A stretch of 64,000 nucleotides of DNA. Origin: Calditerrivibrio sp. GTDB lineage: Bacteria; Chrysiogenota; Deferribacteres; Deferribacterales; Calditerrivibrionaceae. Positions 1-8,858 of the stretch are shown in pieces. The stretch covers positions 1-64,000 of the forward strand of contig JAOAHS010000028.1 in NCBI GenBank assembly GCA_026415135.1, given 5' to 3'. Below the pieces are notes generated by a model. The model saw only the letters and a list, made by a program, of their open reading frames with translations. It was not told where the DNA came from and did no database searches. Position 1 is the first letter of the stretch; each line of letters starts with the position of its first letter. The position numbers and the translations under genes were made by a program.

Positions 1-411
1 ACCTAATACCTTCCTCATAAGGGATAGATGCAAATATCGAACTTACAACAGAAATAAATCCAGCCACATCACCTACTGATAACTTGTCATATATCTTCTT
101 ATAAACATTATACTCATCCTAAGAAAAACTCTTAAATCTGACTAAAGTCTATTTTTAAAACTGGATAAAATCCCCAATCATAATCTGACTCATATATCCA
201 TAGCCCCTTAAAAAGATCTTTGTTCCCTTTAAAGACCTGCTCCAGCGTGGATACCAACAAAGATTTTCCAAACCGGTGAGGGCGAGAAAGTAAATTAAAC
301 TGGATGGATGTGATTAAATCCATAGACATATTTAGTTTTATCAACATAGAGGTTGTTATTTTTTATAATCTGCTCAAAACTGGACTGATCTATGGGAAGT
401 TTCTTTTTCAT
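1..411 (-). pseudogene. Decayed AAA-ATPase-like / DUF1703 protein, three frames, internal deletion
   Basis: Three remnants of one family lie in order on the minus strand, each in a different reading frame. From the ATG at 411 the first reads MKKKLPIDQSSFEQII followed by LYVDKTKYVY, the typical N-terminus. The second (about 327-135) reads LLSRPHRFGKSLLVSTLEQV, the P-loop region, and ends in a stop after VLKIDFSQI. The third (118 to the window edge) carries GFISVVSSIFASIPYEEG, the FASIPY motif that in intact proteins lies a few hundred residues further on, just before the PD-(D/E)XK nuclease-like part. So there is at least one frameshift and one large internal deletion, and the product cannot be functional. 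The gene continues beyond position 1. Family identity is from recognised motifs; loss of function is read directly from the frames. Confidence 0.8.
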
Positions 412-488
412 ATAATTAATTCAGCATCTGTAGTGTAGTATTTCAATAATTTATCTTCTATACGATATTCTGATACCTTACTATTTCT

Positions 489-524
489 AACAAGAAGACA
501 CAGTTTTATCCATGTCTTCTTGTT
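489..524. repeat. Perfect 12-bp inverted repeat after the TRAP permease gene
   Basis: AACAAGAAGACA (489-500) and TGTCTTCTTGTT (513-524) are exact reverse complements around a 12-nt loop. The structure starts a few bases after the stop codon of the TRAP permease (530-532), where a terminator for the transporter operon is expected. Neither strand has a real T-run after the stem (minus strand continues AGAAATAG; plus strand TTGGTC), so it is either a weak or factor-assisted terminator or a 3'-end stabilising hairpin. Confidence 0.6.
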
Positions 525-529
525 TTGGT

Positions 530-2560
530 CTAAGCACCAATTAGCCTTTTCTCTTTTTTTACTGACAGATATATTATCACCGTCAATATTACAAAACCTA
601 AGATACCAATATAGTTACTAATCCTCTCTGGCCATATCATTAGTACACCCATAATTGCATAAATAATCCTTTCAGCCCAGTTTAAAAATCTCATAAAATA
701 ACCTTCAAAGAATATTGCTAGGATTAGTAACCCCAGCGTTCCTGTAATAATATTTTCTATCGTTCTGTCCAAAGGTCCAAAAAACAGTATTGCTGGATCG
801 TAGATAAACATAAGTGGTATAAGATAAAGCCCCTTAGCTAATTTCCAAGACTCCATAGCCGTTTCAAATGGCTTACTACCAGCAATACCTGCAGCAGCAT
901 AAGCCACCAGAGCTACAGGTGGAGTGACATTTGCATCCTGAGAATACCAAAAAATCAATAGATGTGCTGACAAAAGTGCTCCTACAGCCATGTCTGGAGG
1001 AACCATTGCCTTCAACCCAGCGATGACATTTGGATCCTTTAGAACTTCTGCTGGCATTTTCAATACATTTATAAAGTAATCTTTCAGCATTAGGGACTCT
1101 AAAAGAGGAGCAGCTAAAACAGCCAAGACTATATATGAAGCTGTTACAGGCAAGCCCATTCCAAGAATAAGTGACACAAGTGCCACAAAAATGATTGCAA
1201 GAAATAGACTACCACCAGCCCAATCAGCTATCAAAATGGAAAACTTTATCCCCATACCAACTAGTAATACAATACCCACAATTATACCAGAACACATTAG
1301 TACTATTGCTGTATTAATCATATTTTTCCCACCTAATGCCAGAGCATCTAAAATATCCTTTAGTTTCATCGCAGTTTTTCTGTTTAACCAGCTACTAAAA
1401 ACCACAGATATAATACCTATAGATGCAGCAAAGGTAGGTGTAAAATTCATCATCAATAAGGTGATCAAAACTACCAACGGTATAAAAAACTGCCATCCTT
1501 CTTTAAAAACCTCTTTAAAATCAGGCAACTCCTCCTTTGGAATCTTTTTTAGGTTATATTTCTTGGCTTCCAGATGGACAAAAAATCCTACACTCAAAAA
1601 ATACATTATCGCAGGTATGATTGAGACCATAACGATCTTTGTGTAAGGTACCTGTGTCCATTGGGCCATTATAAAGGCGCCGGCACCCATTATAGGTGGC
1701 ATTATCTGCCCCCCTGTACTTGCAGCGGTTTCTACACCTGCAGCAAATTTGGGTTTGTAACCCATACTTTTCATCAAAGGTATAGTTATCGAACCTGTCC
1801 CAACTGCATTTGCCACAGCACTACCAGACACTGTCCCCATGAGAGCACTGGCAAAAATTGCCATCTTTGCAGGTCCGCCAGTCGTATGCCCAAACAAAGA
1901 AATTGCCAGTTTTAAGATAAAGTCACCAGCACCAGATTTAACCATAAATGAACTAAAAAGCACAAACAAGAAAACAAATGTTGATGAAATTGTCGTTACA
2001 GAACCAAAAATACCATCAGGAGCAAAATACATTCTATAGAGGAATCTCGACAAACTAACACCAGGAAAATTCCATAGTCCTCCAAGATACTTCCCAAGAA
2101 AAAGTGCATAAGCAATAAAAAGTAATGAGATGATAGGTATCGTCCAGCCTGTGGTCCTTCTTGTTATTTCAAGAAGTAAAATTATGGCTATTGATGCTGC
2201 TATAAGATCATAGGTGTTAACTTCCTGATTTCTCAGGTTCAGGGCTTCTTCAAAAATAAGCAAATAAAGAGCAGCCATGGCAGATAGGATAGCAAGGATG
2301 AGATCTATTTTGAACGTTTCTTTAGGCTTCTTACTACTCAATGGAAAGATAAGAAAACCCATAAAAAGCATCATCCCATAGTGTATAGCATTAAGCTTTA
2401 ATTCTGGAAGGATACCAAAACTATTATACCAAAGATGTAGTACAGAAGTTGCCACAGCAAACCAGTACACAAATTTATCTGTAAAGCCTGTAAGTTCCCT
2501 TTTATTTGTAACACTTTCACCTGATCTATCCTGAATTACACCTTCTTTATTTTCACTCAT
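530..2560 (-). CDS. TRAP transporter permease, fused small and large subunits (DctQM type)
   Basis: Membrane subunit of a sodium- or proton-coupled TRAP importer, 676 aa. The first roughly 170 residues hold several hydrophobic helices corresponding to the small DctQ subunit, followed by the large DctM-like part. Typical DctM motifs are visible, such as SGSAVANAVGTGSITIPLM near residue 245 and GGQIMPPIMGAGAFIMA near 285. Such 4TM/12TM fusions normally pair with TAXI-family binding proteins, and the TAXI gene lies just upstream with 57 bp between them. The substrate is unknown; characterised TAXI systems handle C4-dicarboxylates, glutamate or related acids. The length is normal for a fused permease. 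Confidence 0.93.
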   Translation of the reverse strand: MSENKEGVIQDRSGESVTNKRELTGFTDKFVYWFAVATSVLHLWYNSFGILPELKLNAIHYGMMLFMGFLIFPLSSKKPKETFKIDLILAILSAMAALYLLIFEEALNLRNQEVNTYDLIAASIAIILLLEITRRTTGWTIPIISLLFIAYALFLGKYLGGLWNFPGVSLSRFLYRMYFAPDGIFGSVTTISSTFVFLFVLFSSFMVKSGAGDFILKLAISLFGHTTGGPAKMAIFASALMGTVSGSAVANAVGTGSITIPLMKSMGYKPKFAAGVETAASTGGQIMPPIMGAGAFIMAQWTQVPYTKIVMVSIIPAIMYFLSVGFFVHLEAKKYNLKKIPKEELPDFKEVFKEGWQFFIPLVVLITLLMMNFTPTFAASIGIISVVFSSWLNRKTAMKLKDILDALALGGKNMINTAIVLMCSGIIVGIVLLVGMGIKFSILIADWAGGSLFLAIIFVALVSLILGMGLPVTASYIVLAVLAAPLLESLMLKDYFINVLKMPAEVLKDPNVIAGLKAMVPPDMAVGALLSAHLLIFWYSQDANVTPPVALVAYAAAGIAGSKPFETAMESWKLAKGLYLIPLMFIYDPAILFFGPLDRTIENIITGTLGLLILAIFFEGYFMRFLNWAERIIYAIMGVLMIWPERISNYIGILGFVILTVIIYLSVKKEKRLIGA

Positions 2561-2592
2561 AATATCTCCTAAAGATATTGATTTACAAGGGT

Positions 2593-2611
2593 AGGTGGGT
2601 TATACCCACCT
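2593..2611 (-). promoter_or_regulatory. Intergenic hairpin between TAXI binding protein and permease
   Basis: AGGTGGGT (2593-2600) and ACCCACCT (2604-2611) form a perfect 8-bp GC-rich stem with a 3-nt loop, 7 bp after the stop of the binding-protein gene. The minus strand has no T-run after it (ACCCTTG). It could therefore act as a partial terminator or mRNA-protecting stem that gives more binding protein than permease, an arrangement common in binding-protein operons. The role is inferred from position. Confidence 0.6.
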
Positions 2612-2617
2612 TTTACT

Positions 2618-3622
2618 TTACTGAGGCATGAGCTCTTTTGGTATAGTAAGGCCTTTTTCCTTGTAATATTTATATGCACCGGGATGAAGTGGTACAGGCA
2701 ATCCGTCTAAGGCCTCATTTAGACTTAGTTCTTTTGTCGCTGGATGGATATTTGTAAGGAACTGAAGGTTTTCAAAAATTGTTTTTGTTACCAAATAAAC
2801 AGTCTCCTCTGACAAATCCTTTCTTGCAACGAGGATATTTGGCTGTCCTATCGTTTTGATATCCTTTGACTGTCCTGGATATGTACCAGCTTTAATAACA
2901 TACCTCGTCCAGATTGGGTAGCTTGCCCTTATCTTCTTTAGCTGATCATCAGTAAAGTCCAGAACTATAGCACCCTTTTCACCCAACTGAGCATATAGCT
3001 GTGTAATCGCAGCTGCAGGAACACCAGCTGGAATATTAGCAGCTCCTACCCTTTTATCCATCATAGCTTGAATAGATTGATTGTAGTCTAAATATTCCAG
3101 CTTAAACTCTTTGTCCACATCGATACCCAAAGCTTTTAAGATTGTTCTGCCAGATCCTTCAGTACCACTTCCTCTTTTACCTATTGAGAAAGGCTTACCT
3201 TTTAAATTTCTGAGATCCATAATAGTCCCAGTGGTAACATACTCTTTTAGGATTGGAAAATGCTCCACATTCTGCCAGAGCATAGTAATTGCCCTAAAAT
3301 CCCTCTCAGGTTTTCCGGCATATAACCCTTCACCCGCATACGCCTCTAACGCAAAAAGGGATTGTAAAAGTGCGAGATCTGCTTCTTTCTTTTTCATCAT
3401 AGAAATATTTTCACCAGAACCTGCCGAGTTTATTGCTGTTGCCTGAATACCGTGAGATGCTTTTAGCTTAATACTAATAAGCGTACCAATAGCAACACCT
3501 ACAGGATAATATGTCCCACCTGGGGTAGCTGTGGCAATTATAAGATTTTTGTCATCAGCAAATAATACCCCATTCATTAGAAAAACAAACATAGACAGTA
3601 AAGCAACAACAAACTTTTTCAT
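2618..3622 (-). CDS. TAXI family TRAP transporter solute-binding protein
   Basis: Periplasmic binding protein, 334 aa. The N-terminus is a Sec signal peptide (MKKFVVALLSMFVFLMNGVLFA, cleavage near residue 22). The mature protein begins with the TAXI signature region ATATPGGTYYPVGVAIGTLIS and contains NSAGSGENISMMKKKEADLAL, SIGKRGSGTEGSGRTIL and RVGAANIPAGVP, all typical of TAXI proteins. It delivers an unidentified solute to the fused permease encoded 57 bp downstream. The start is fixed by a strong AGGAGG 5 nt before the ATG. A promoter with an extended -10 lies 28 bp upstream, so the two genes form their own transcription unit. Confidence 0.93.
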   Translation of the reverse strand: MKKFVVALLSMFVFLMNGVLFADDKNLIIATATPGGTYYPVGVAIGTLISIKLKASHGIQATAINSAGSGENISMMKKKEADLALLQSLFALEAYAGEGLYAGKPERDFRAITMLWQNVEHFPILKEYVTTGTIMDLRNLKGKPFSIGKRGSGTEGSGRTILKALGIDVDKEFKLEYLDYNQSIQAMMDKRVGAANIPAGVPAAAITQLYAQLGEKGAIVLDFTDDQLKKIRASYPIWTRYVIKAGTYPGQSKDIKTIGQPNILVARKDLSEETVYLVTKTIFENLQFLTNIHPATKELSLNEALDGLPVPLHPGAYKYYKEKGLTIPKELMPQ

Positions 3623-3649
3623 TTTTACCTCCTTTGTCTTCTTAACACT

Positions 3650-3655
3650 ATTATA
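3650..3655 (-). promoter_or_regulatory. Extended -10 promoter of the TAXI-TRAP operon
   Basis: On the minus strand TATGGTATAAT is a perfect TATAAT preceded by TGn (extended -10). The -35 region 17 bp upstream (TAGAGT) is poor, as is usual for extended -10 promoters. The start codon of the binding protein is 28 bp downstream. Confidence 0.6.
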
Positions 3656-3716
3656 CCATAAAAAAACATACTACTCTAAATCAAAATGCACCTCATTAAA
3701 CCACAAACATTTTTAA

Positions 3717-5384
3717 TTATAGCTTAACTAAGAAGGTAACCTCGTTCCCTTTTAGATTGTAATACAGACCATCAACAAAGGTATTTGACAATACTATCCC
3801 CCTACCACAATAGAAATCAGGATTTTCTAATGCTCTGTTAGTCATATTCAGTGAAAAACCATCCCCTTCATCGGTAATGGTTGAAGAAAAGATATAGTTA
3901 TTGTTATGCTCATAGACACCGTATTTGACAAATATTTTTTTGCAACACATCTTTTCTTTTTCCAAACAATACTTTTCTAAGAGGTTATTTTTGATCAGTT
4001 TATGTTTCTGGTCTACATCAATGCCAAGATTTCCATGTTCATAGGCATTCATCAGAAACTCATATAAAGATACTCTTATCTTCGCCAAAACCTCTTCTTT
4101 TAATTTTTTTGAAGATAAAAACTCCTCCATCTCTTTTAGAAATACGTTTATCTCATCCATGCATGTATTTAGCTCTGTCTTAATCTCCCACACTTTTTTG
4201 AAATTTGATTTTTTGATATAAAATATTGTGACATCATCATTAAATGTCAAAATCTTCTCTGAAAACCTCTGCTCAAAATTATTATAAAAGAGACTTGCCT
4301 TAAAATCATTGTTCACTTCATTCAAATATACACCTTGACCATTCACATAGCTTTCCACAAGACCATCGGAACATATAGCCATAGAATCAAAATCTTTAAG
4401 ACTAAGTGAAGAGATATTCATTGTTTGTGAATACTTAGTCAAAGGTGGATTATTACTCTGAATCTCTGTAACTTTTCCACCAGCATCCTTAATCAGCATA
4501 GAAGGCATCCCGCAGTGGGTATAGGCACACAAACCTTTATTTAGATCAAGTAAGAAAAAAGAAGCTGAAAGCATCTCTTCAGGCAACAATATCTTTTTTA
4601 CGTAGTCCAAAAAGCTTTCCAACGTTTTTGCAAAATTAAAATCGTTGTTTTCAAGCCCTTTATCTACCGAGTGGTTTAAAAACGCTATCGATAAAACAGA
4701 AGTAACAGAAGCAGACAACCCTTTTCCCATTGTATCAAGAATGACGCCAAAAATAATACCATCCCCTAAATATCTATAAGTAAAAGCATCCCCACATAAA
4801 ATCTCCATAGGTCTATAAAAAGAGTTAAACAGATAGTAATCATCACCAATCATGATTTTTTTCTTTTCTATGTCATTTAAAAGTAAGCTCAGCTCCTTTT
4901 TATAAGCCATGTTTTGTTGATTAGTGTGATACTTTTCCCTATAGCGCAGTAGCTCAATTTCCATCTCCTTTTCTTTAATCAATCTTTGTTTTAAAAGTAC
5001 CCTACTTGAGGCATCAAGAAGAGCCGAAATCAACATACTTTTAGTGATCGGCTTTTGAATAAACCTACCAATCCCCAGGTTTAACAACTCTTTCATATCG
5101 TTTATACTGTCGGAGGATGTTATAACAACAATAGGTACTTCTAAATCCACTTTTCTGATCTGTTTGATCATCTCAATACCGTCCATCTCCGGCATATAAA
5201 CATCGGCCACAATAATATCAAACTTATTTTGTAAAAACGCAAGCAGACCTATCTTCCCATTTTCAGCAATGTGAACGGTATTAAAGATACTTTCTAAATA
5301 GCGTTTTATAACCAAAGCAGAGACTTTATCATCGTCAACAATAAGAAGGTTTAGATTTTTTAAAAAACTTTTAAGTTCGCTCAT
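3717..5384 (-). CDS. Response regulator with PP2C/SpoIIE phosphatase and RsbW-like HATPase domains
   Basis: A 555-aa three-module regulator. Residues 10-125 are a receiver domain (LLIVDDD acidic pocket, phospho-acceptor D61 in VADVYMPEMDG, T89, K111 in FIQKP). Residues about 175-395 are a SpoIIE/RsbU-type PP2C phosphatase (CGDAF, ILDTMGKGLSASVTSVL, SDGLVE). Residues about 410-555 are a GHKL ATPase domain of the RsbW anti-sigma type (YEFLMNAYEHGNLGI N-box, DEGDGF G1 box, GRGIVLSNTFVDGL). The family controls partner-switching cascades by dephosphorylating STAS-domain antagonists; no STAS partner or sigma factor is in this window. It follows the TRAP permease gene by 6 bp and is probably the last gene of the pxp-TRAP operon, which is unusual company for it. 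Confidence 0.9.
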   Translation of the reverse strand: MSELKSFLKNLNLLIVDDDKVSALVIKRYLESIFNTVHIAENGKIGLLAFLQNKFDIIVADVYMPEMDGIEMIKQIRKVDLEVPIVVITSSDSINDMKELLNLGIGRFIQKPITKSMLISALLDASSRVLLKQRLIKEKEMEIELLRYREKYHTNQQNMAYKKELSLLLNDIEKKKIMIGDDYYLFNSFYRPMEILCGDAFTYRYLGDGIIFGVILDTMGKGLSASVTSVLSIAFLNHSVDKGLENNDFNFAKTLESFLDYVKKILLPEEMLSASFFLLDLNKGLCAYTHCGMPSMLIKDAGGKVTEIQSNNPPLTKYSQTMNISSLSLKDFDSMAICSDGLVESYVNGQGVYLNEVNNDFKASLFYNNFEQRFSEKILTFNDDVTIFYIKKSNFKKVWEIKTELNTCMDEINVFLKEMEEFLSSKKLKEEVLAKIRVSLYEFLMNAYEHGNLGIDVDQKHKLIKNNLLEKYCLEKEKMCCKKIFVKYGVYEHNNNYIFSSTITDEGDGFSLNMTNRALENPDFYCGRGIVLSNTFVDGLYYNLKGNEVTFLVKL

Positions 5385-5390
5385 CCCTAT

Positions 5391-6686
5391 CTACATCTTT
5401 TTTGGTAGATAAAGAACTATATCTGGAAAAATAAAAATTATCAATACCAAAAAACACATCATAAAAAAAGCAGGTAAAGCCTGTTTTGCGATATAAGCCA
5501 TATCCTTACCAGTTAACCCTTGAATGACAAAAAGATTGAAGCCTACAGGTGGTGTAATCTGTGCCATCTCAACAACAATTACGAGAAATATTCCAAACCA
5601 GATAAGGTCGATCCCAGATTGCTCTATGGCTGGCAATAAAACAGAGATTGTTAAAACAACCATAGAGATACCATCTATAAACATACCTAAGATAATATAA
5701 AATATTGTTAAAACAATAATCAAACCATACGGTGGCAGATTAAGAGCAGATATAGCCTCAGCCATGTGTCTTGGTAGTCCAATAAAACCCATGGAGAGAC
5801 TCAAAAATGAAGAACCAGCAAGAATTAGTGCAATCATACAGTAAAGCCTTGTAGCTGATAAAAGACTCTCTTTAAACGTCTGGAACGTCAGTGTTCCTTG
5901 AAAATATGCTATTATAAGCGCCCCTACTACACCCACTGCTGAGGCTTCAGTAGCTGTTGCTATACCTGAGTATATGGATCCCAATACAGCTATGATGAGT
6001 AACACCGGCAATATGAGATTTTTAGAGGATTTAATTTTATCTAATAAACTTAGCCCCGTTATTTCTGAAGGGATCTTATCCTTATTGAAAAAAGACCAAA
6101 CGATTATATAAATCATGAAAATCGCGGCAAGGGTAAGACCTGGCACTACTCCAGCTATAAAGAGCTTAGCAATGGATACATTTGCCGCTACCCCATACAC
6201 AATCATGATGATCGATGGTGGTATGAGAAAACCCAATGTGCCAGCTCCAGCTAAAGTGCCTATAATCTTTTCTTCGGGGTATTTACGCTTTGAAAGCTCT
6301 GGTATTGTTATTTTACCAATTGTAGCTGTAGTGGCTGCAGAAGAGCCAGAAACAGCGGCAAAGATAGTACATGCAAGGATATTGACATGCAGAAGTTTGC
6401 CAGGAATCCTTTCAACCCATGGCGATACACCCTTAAAGATATCCTCACTCAACTTTGTTCTAAACAGAATTTCACCCATCCATACAAACATCGGTAAAGC
6501 AGTCAAAGTCCAACTCGACATGGATCCCCAAATAGTCATCACCATACTATCACCAATAGGTCTGCTGGTAAAAAGGAGCATCCCTAGATAACCCACTAAT
6601 GCCAGAGCAAGCCCGATCCAAAGACCTGAAGCAAGCCAGAACAACAAAATAATGATCAAATATACCGAAACCGTTACCTCATTCAT
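5391..6686 (-). CDS. dctM: TRAP transporter large permease subunit (DctM)
   Basis: Large membrane subunit of a three-component TRAP importer, about 431 aa, very hydrophobic with roughly a dozen predicted helices. Family motifs include FAAVSGSSAATTATIGKITIPEL, GTLGFLIPPSIIMIVYGV and ITPPVGFNLFVIQG near the end. The start is placed at the ATG at 6686 rather than 6692: the sequence AAGAAGG lies 6 nt upstream of the former but directly abuts the latter. The gene overlaps the end of dctQ by 8 bp, consistent with translational coupling. It works with the DctP and DctQ proteins encoded upstream; the substrate is discussed under pxpA. Confidence 0.95.
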   Translation of the reverse strand: MNEVTVSVYLIIILLFWLASGLWIGLALALVGYLGMLLFTSRPIGDSMVMTIWGSMSSWTLTALPMFVWMGEILFRTKLSEDIFKGVSPWVERIPGKLLHVNILACTIFAAVSGSSAATTATIGKITIPELSKRKYPEEKIIGTLAGAGTLGFLIPPSIIMIVYGVAANVSIAKLFIAGVVPGLTLAAIFMIYIIVWSFFNKDKIPSEITGLSLLDKIKSSKNLILPVLLIIAVLGSIYSGIATATEASAVGVVGALIIAYFQGTLTFQTFKESLLSATRLYCMIALILAGSSFLSLSMGFIGLPRHMAEAISALNLPPYGLIIVLTIFYIILGMFIDGISMVVLTISVLLPAIEQSGIDLIWFGIFLVIVVEMAQITPPVGFNLFVIQGLTGKDMAYIAKQALPAFFMMCFLVLIIFIFPDIVLYLPKKM

Positions 6687-7155
6687 AGCCATCCTTCTTA
6701 AAAATTAGTCTAAAAAGCCTTTCCAGAACACTCATCATAAATACTCCCATCCCCAAAACAAATGCAATTTGGGGTATCCAAAGCGGGGTAGCATCCGGAA
6801 GCTGGGATATATCTTTAAAAATAAAAGAGAAATAGACCATCTTACCAGCATAAAAAAGGATATAACCCACTATAAAAAGAGCTGCAAAGGTTGCAAATAT
6901 TTCAAGGTACCTTTTTTTAGATGGTGTTAGGGCGTTTAAAATTATCGAAACCCTTATATGTTCGTTTCTGTGGAAAGTTTCAGCTAAGGCTAAAAAGAAT
7001 GTGGTTGCTAAAAAGTAACCTGCATAGGCATCCAAACCGGGTATAGATGTACCAAACAGTCTAACAACTATACTTAAAACTATCGTTAGGAGGGTAGCCG
7101 CATTAGCTACAGCAGCTACCCAAAGGGCATATCTATAGATTTTATCCATGATCAT
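6679..7155 (-). CDS. dctQ: TRAP transporter small permease subunit (DctQ)
   Basis: Small membrane subunit of the TRAP importer, 158 aa with four predicted helices (about residues 10-32, 45-62, 83-108, 128-147). The segment TTFFLALAETFHRNEHIRVSIIL matches the conserved DctQ core, in which the E-x-F-x-R-x-E-H-I pattern is diagnostic. The ATG overlaps the dctP stop as ATGA, so translation is coupled. It forms the membrane complex with DctM and serves the DctP protein encoded immediately upstream. Confidence 0.92.
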   Translation of the reverse strand: MIMDKIYRYALWVAAVANAATLLTIVLSIVVRLFGTSIPGLDAYAGYFLATTFFLALAETFHRNEHIRVSIILNALTPSKKRYLEIFATFAALFIVGYILFYAGKMVYFSFIFKDISQLPDATPLWIPQIAFVLGMGVFMMSVLERLFRLIFKKDGYE

Positions 7156-8111
7156 TTTTGGAATGCCTGTATCAGGAGTTCCCCATCTTTTCCTGCTTTC
7201 TTAAGCCAGTCATCAGTGAGAGTTTTACCTATTTTAGCCAGATCAGCCTGTAATTTTGCAGAAGGCTCCAACACCTTCATCTTTTCTGAGAGGGTTTTCT
7301 TTGTAGTATTATAGTTTTCCTGACTCATAGCCCAACCTCTTTTTTCAGCATCTGCAGCCGCCTTCAAAAGAGCATCTTTTTGATCCTTTGGAAGGGCATC
7401 AAATATCTTTTTGTTCATAAAAACTACATTTTTAGGGAGCCAAGCCTTTATGTCATAAAAATGGGTCATGGTCTCCCAAGCTTTGGTATCCACTCCTGTG
7501 GCAGATGAGGATATAAAAGCATTTACAACTCCTGTTGCAAGAGCCTGTGCAAGCTCAGCTGCCTGAATTGTCACAGGCTGAGCACCCACCAGTTCAGCTA
7601 TCCTTGAGATTGTGGGATTATACGATCTAAGTTTTAGACCTTTGAGATCCTCAACCCCGTTTACATCTTTTTTAGTATAAAGCCCCTGTGGTGGCCATGG
7701 AACCGAGAAAAGTATCTTCAAACCTTGTGCTTCAAACCTCTTCTCTATTGTAGGACGACTAACCTGCCATAACTTCTCAGCTTTGTCATAACCTGTAGCT
7801 AAAAAAGGTATTGAGTCGATACCCATAATTGGGTCTTCATTTTCAAGGGAAGAAAAGATAACCTCTCCAATCTGAACTTGACCAGTCTGCACAGCTCTTT
7901 TGATCTCTGTCATCTTAAATAAGGATGCATTGGGGTGTACTGTTATCTTGATTTTACCACCCGTCAGCTTATCCACATCCTCAGTAAACTTCTGAATATT
8001 TACTGTGTGAAAGTTAGCTACAGGATATGGTGTGGGCATATCCCATTTCTCCGAAGCAAAAGCAAAACAACCAAAAAGAAGCAAAAACGTAACAACCAAA
8101 ATTCTTTTCAT
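7152..8111 (-). CDS. dctP: TRAP transporter substrate-binding protein (DctP)
   Basis: Periplasmic binding protein, 319 aa, with a Sec signal peptide (MKRILVVTFLLLFGCFAFA). DctP-family features include TGGKIKITVHPNASLF, AVQTGQVQIGEVIFSS and DLKGLKLRSYNPTISRIAELVGA, with the conserved arginine that usually salt-bridges the carboxylate of the ligand (LKLRSY, about residue 162). The gene lies between pxpA (9 bp upstream) and dctQ (4-bp overlap). A carboxylate substrate linked to 5-oxoproline or dicarboxylate metabolism is therefore plausible, but this is inferred from context only. Confidence 0.93.
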   Translation of the reverse strand: MKRILVVTFLLLFGCFAFASEKWDMPTPYPVANFHTVNIQKFTEDVDKLTGGKIKITVHPNASLFKMTEIKRAVQTGQVQIGEVIFSSLENEDPIMGIDSIPFLATGYDKAEKLWQVSRPTIEKRFEAQGLKILFSVPWPPQGLYTKKDVNGVEDLKGLKLRSYNPTISRIAELVGAQPVTIQAAELAQALATGVVNAFISSSATGVDTKAWETMTHFYDIKAWLPKNVVFMNKKIFDALPKDQKDALLKAAADAEKRGWAMSQENYNTTKKTLSEKMKVLEPSAKLQADLAKIGKTLTDDWLKKAGKDGELLIQAFQK

Positions 8112-8120
8112 TCTTACCTC

Positions 8121-8858
8121 CTATTTACATATTTGTTTGATCAATATCTTCAACTCCTTTGTTATGGTTATAGCATTCTCATTATCCCCATGTACACATA
8201 TAGTATCTGGATTGATCTGAATTATTTTGTGGTCAATGGTCTCAACTACATGCTCTTTAATCATCATCTCAACCCTTCTCTTGATCACCTCCACATCTTC
8301 TATAACAGCATTTGGTACTTTTCTACTCACAAGTCTACCGTTAATGTCATATTGTCTATCAGCAAATGCTTCCTGTAAATATCCAAGCCCCACATCTTCA
8401 CACGCTCTAACCATCTCAGAATTAAACAAAACAACCATCTTCAAAGAAGGATCAAAAGATTTTACCCCTTTTGCAATTGCAAGAGCTGTGCCATAATCTA
8501 TAGCAGCATGGTTATATAAAGCTCCATGGGGTTTTACGTGATCCATCTTAACTCCATGTTTTGCACAAAAACCAGCCAACGCTGATATTTGATATAGGAT
8601 ATCTGCTTCCACCTCCTTCGGAGTAGCGTCTAAAAACCTTCTACCAAAACCAACAAGATCTCTATACGAAGGATGGGCGCCGACCTTCACACCGTATTCT
8701 TTTGCCAAAGCTACAGTGACATCCATAACCTGTGGATCACCAGCATGAAAACCACACGCAACATTCACCCTGTCCACATACTTGATCACTTCTTCATCAT
8801 TGCCCATTTTATAGGCACCAAAACTTTCACCTAAATCACAATTAAGATCTACTGGCAT
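8121..8858 (-). CDS. pxpA: 5-oxoprolinase subunit PxpA (LamB/YcsF family)
   Basis: PxpA with PxpB and PxpC forms the ATP-dependent prokaryotic 5-oxoprolinase that opens pyroglutamate to glutamate. The 245-aa protein starts MPVDLNCDLGESFG and contains NVACGFHAGDP, GAHPSYRD and VKPHGALYN, all hallmark LamB/YcsF motifs. A longer in-frame reading to 8933 exists, but the ATG at 8858 has a good GGAG site 7 nt upstream, and the family begins at this point. The extra 25 codons would lie inside pxpC. It overlaps pxpC by 17 bp and precedes the TRAP binding protein by 9 bp. Gene order is pxpB-pxpC-pxpA-dctP-dctQ-dctM, which suggests the transporter brings in pyroglutamate or a related acid. Confidence 0.95.
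   Translation of the reverse strand: MPVDLNCDLGESFGAYKMGNDEEVIKYVDRVNVACGFHAGDPQVMDVTVALAKEYGVKVGAHPSYRDLVGFGRRFLDATPKEVEADILYQISALAGFCAKHGVKMDHVKPHGALYNHAAIDYGTALAIAKGVKSFDPSLKMVVLFNSEMVRACEDVGLGYLQEAFADRQYDINGRLVSRKVPNAVIEDVEVIKRRVEMMIKEHVVETIDHKIIQINPDTICVHGDNENAITITKELKILIKQICK

Noticed and set aside
1191-1646. Plus-strand reading frame inside the TRAP permease
   Set aside because: It is antisense to a clear membrane protein gene, with no ribosome site and no recognisable domain; the same applies to the other antisense frames in the window.
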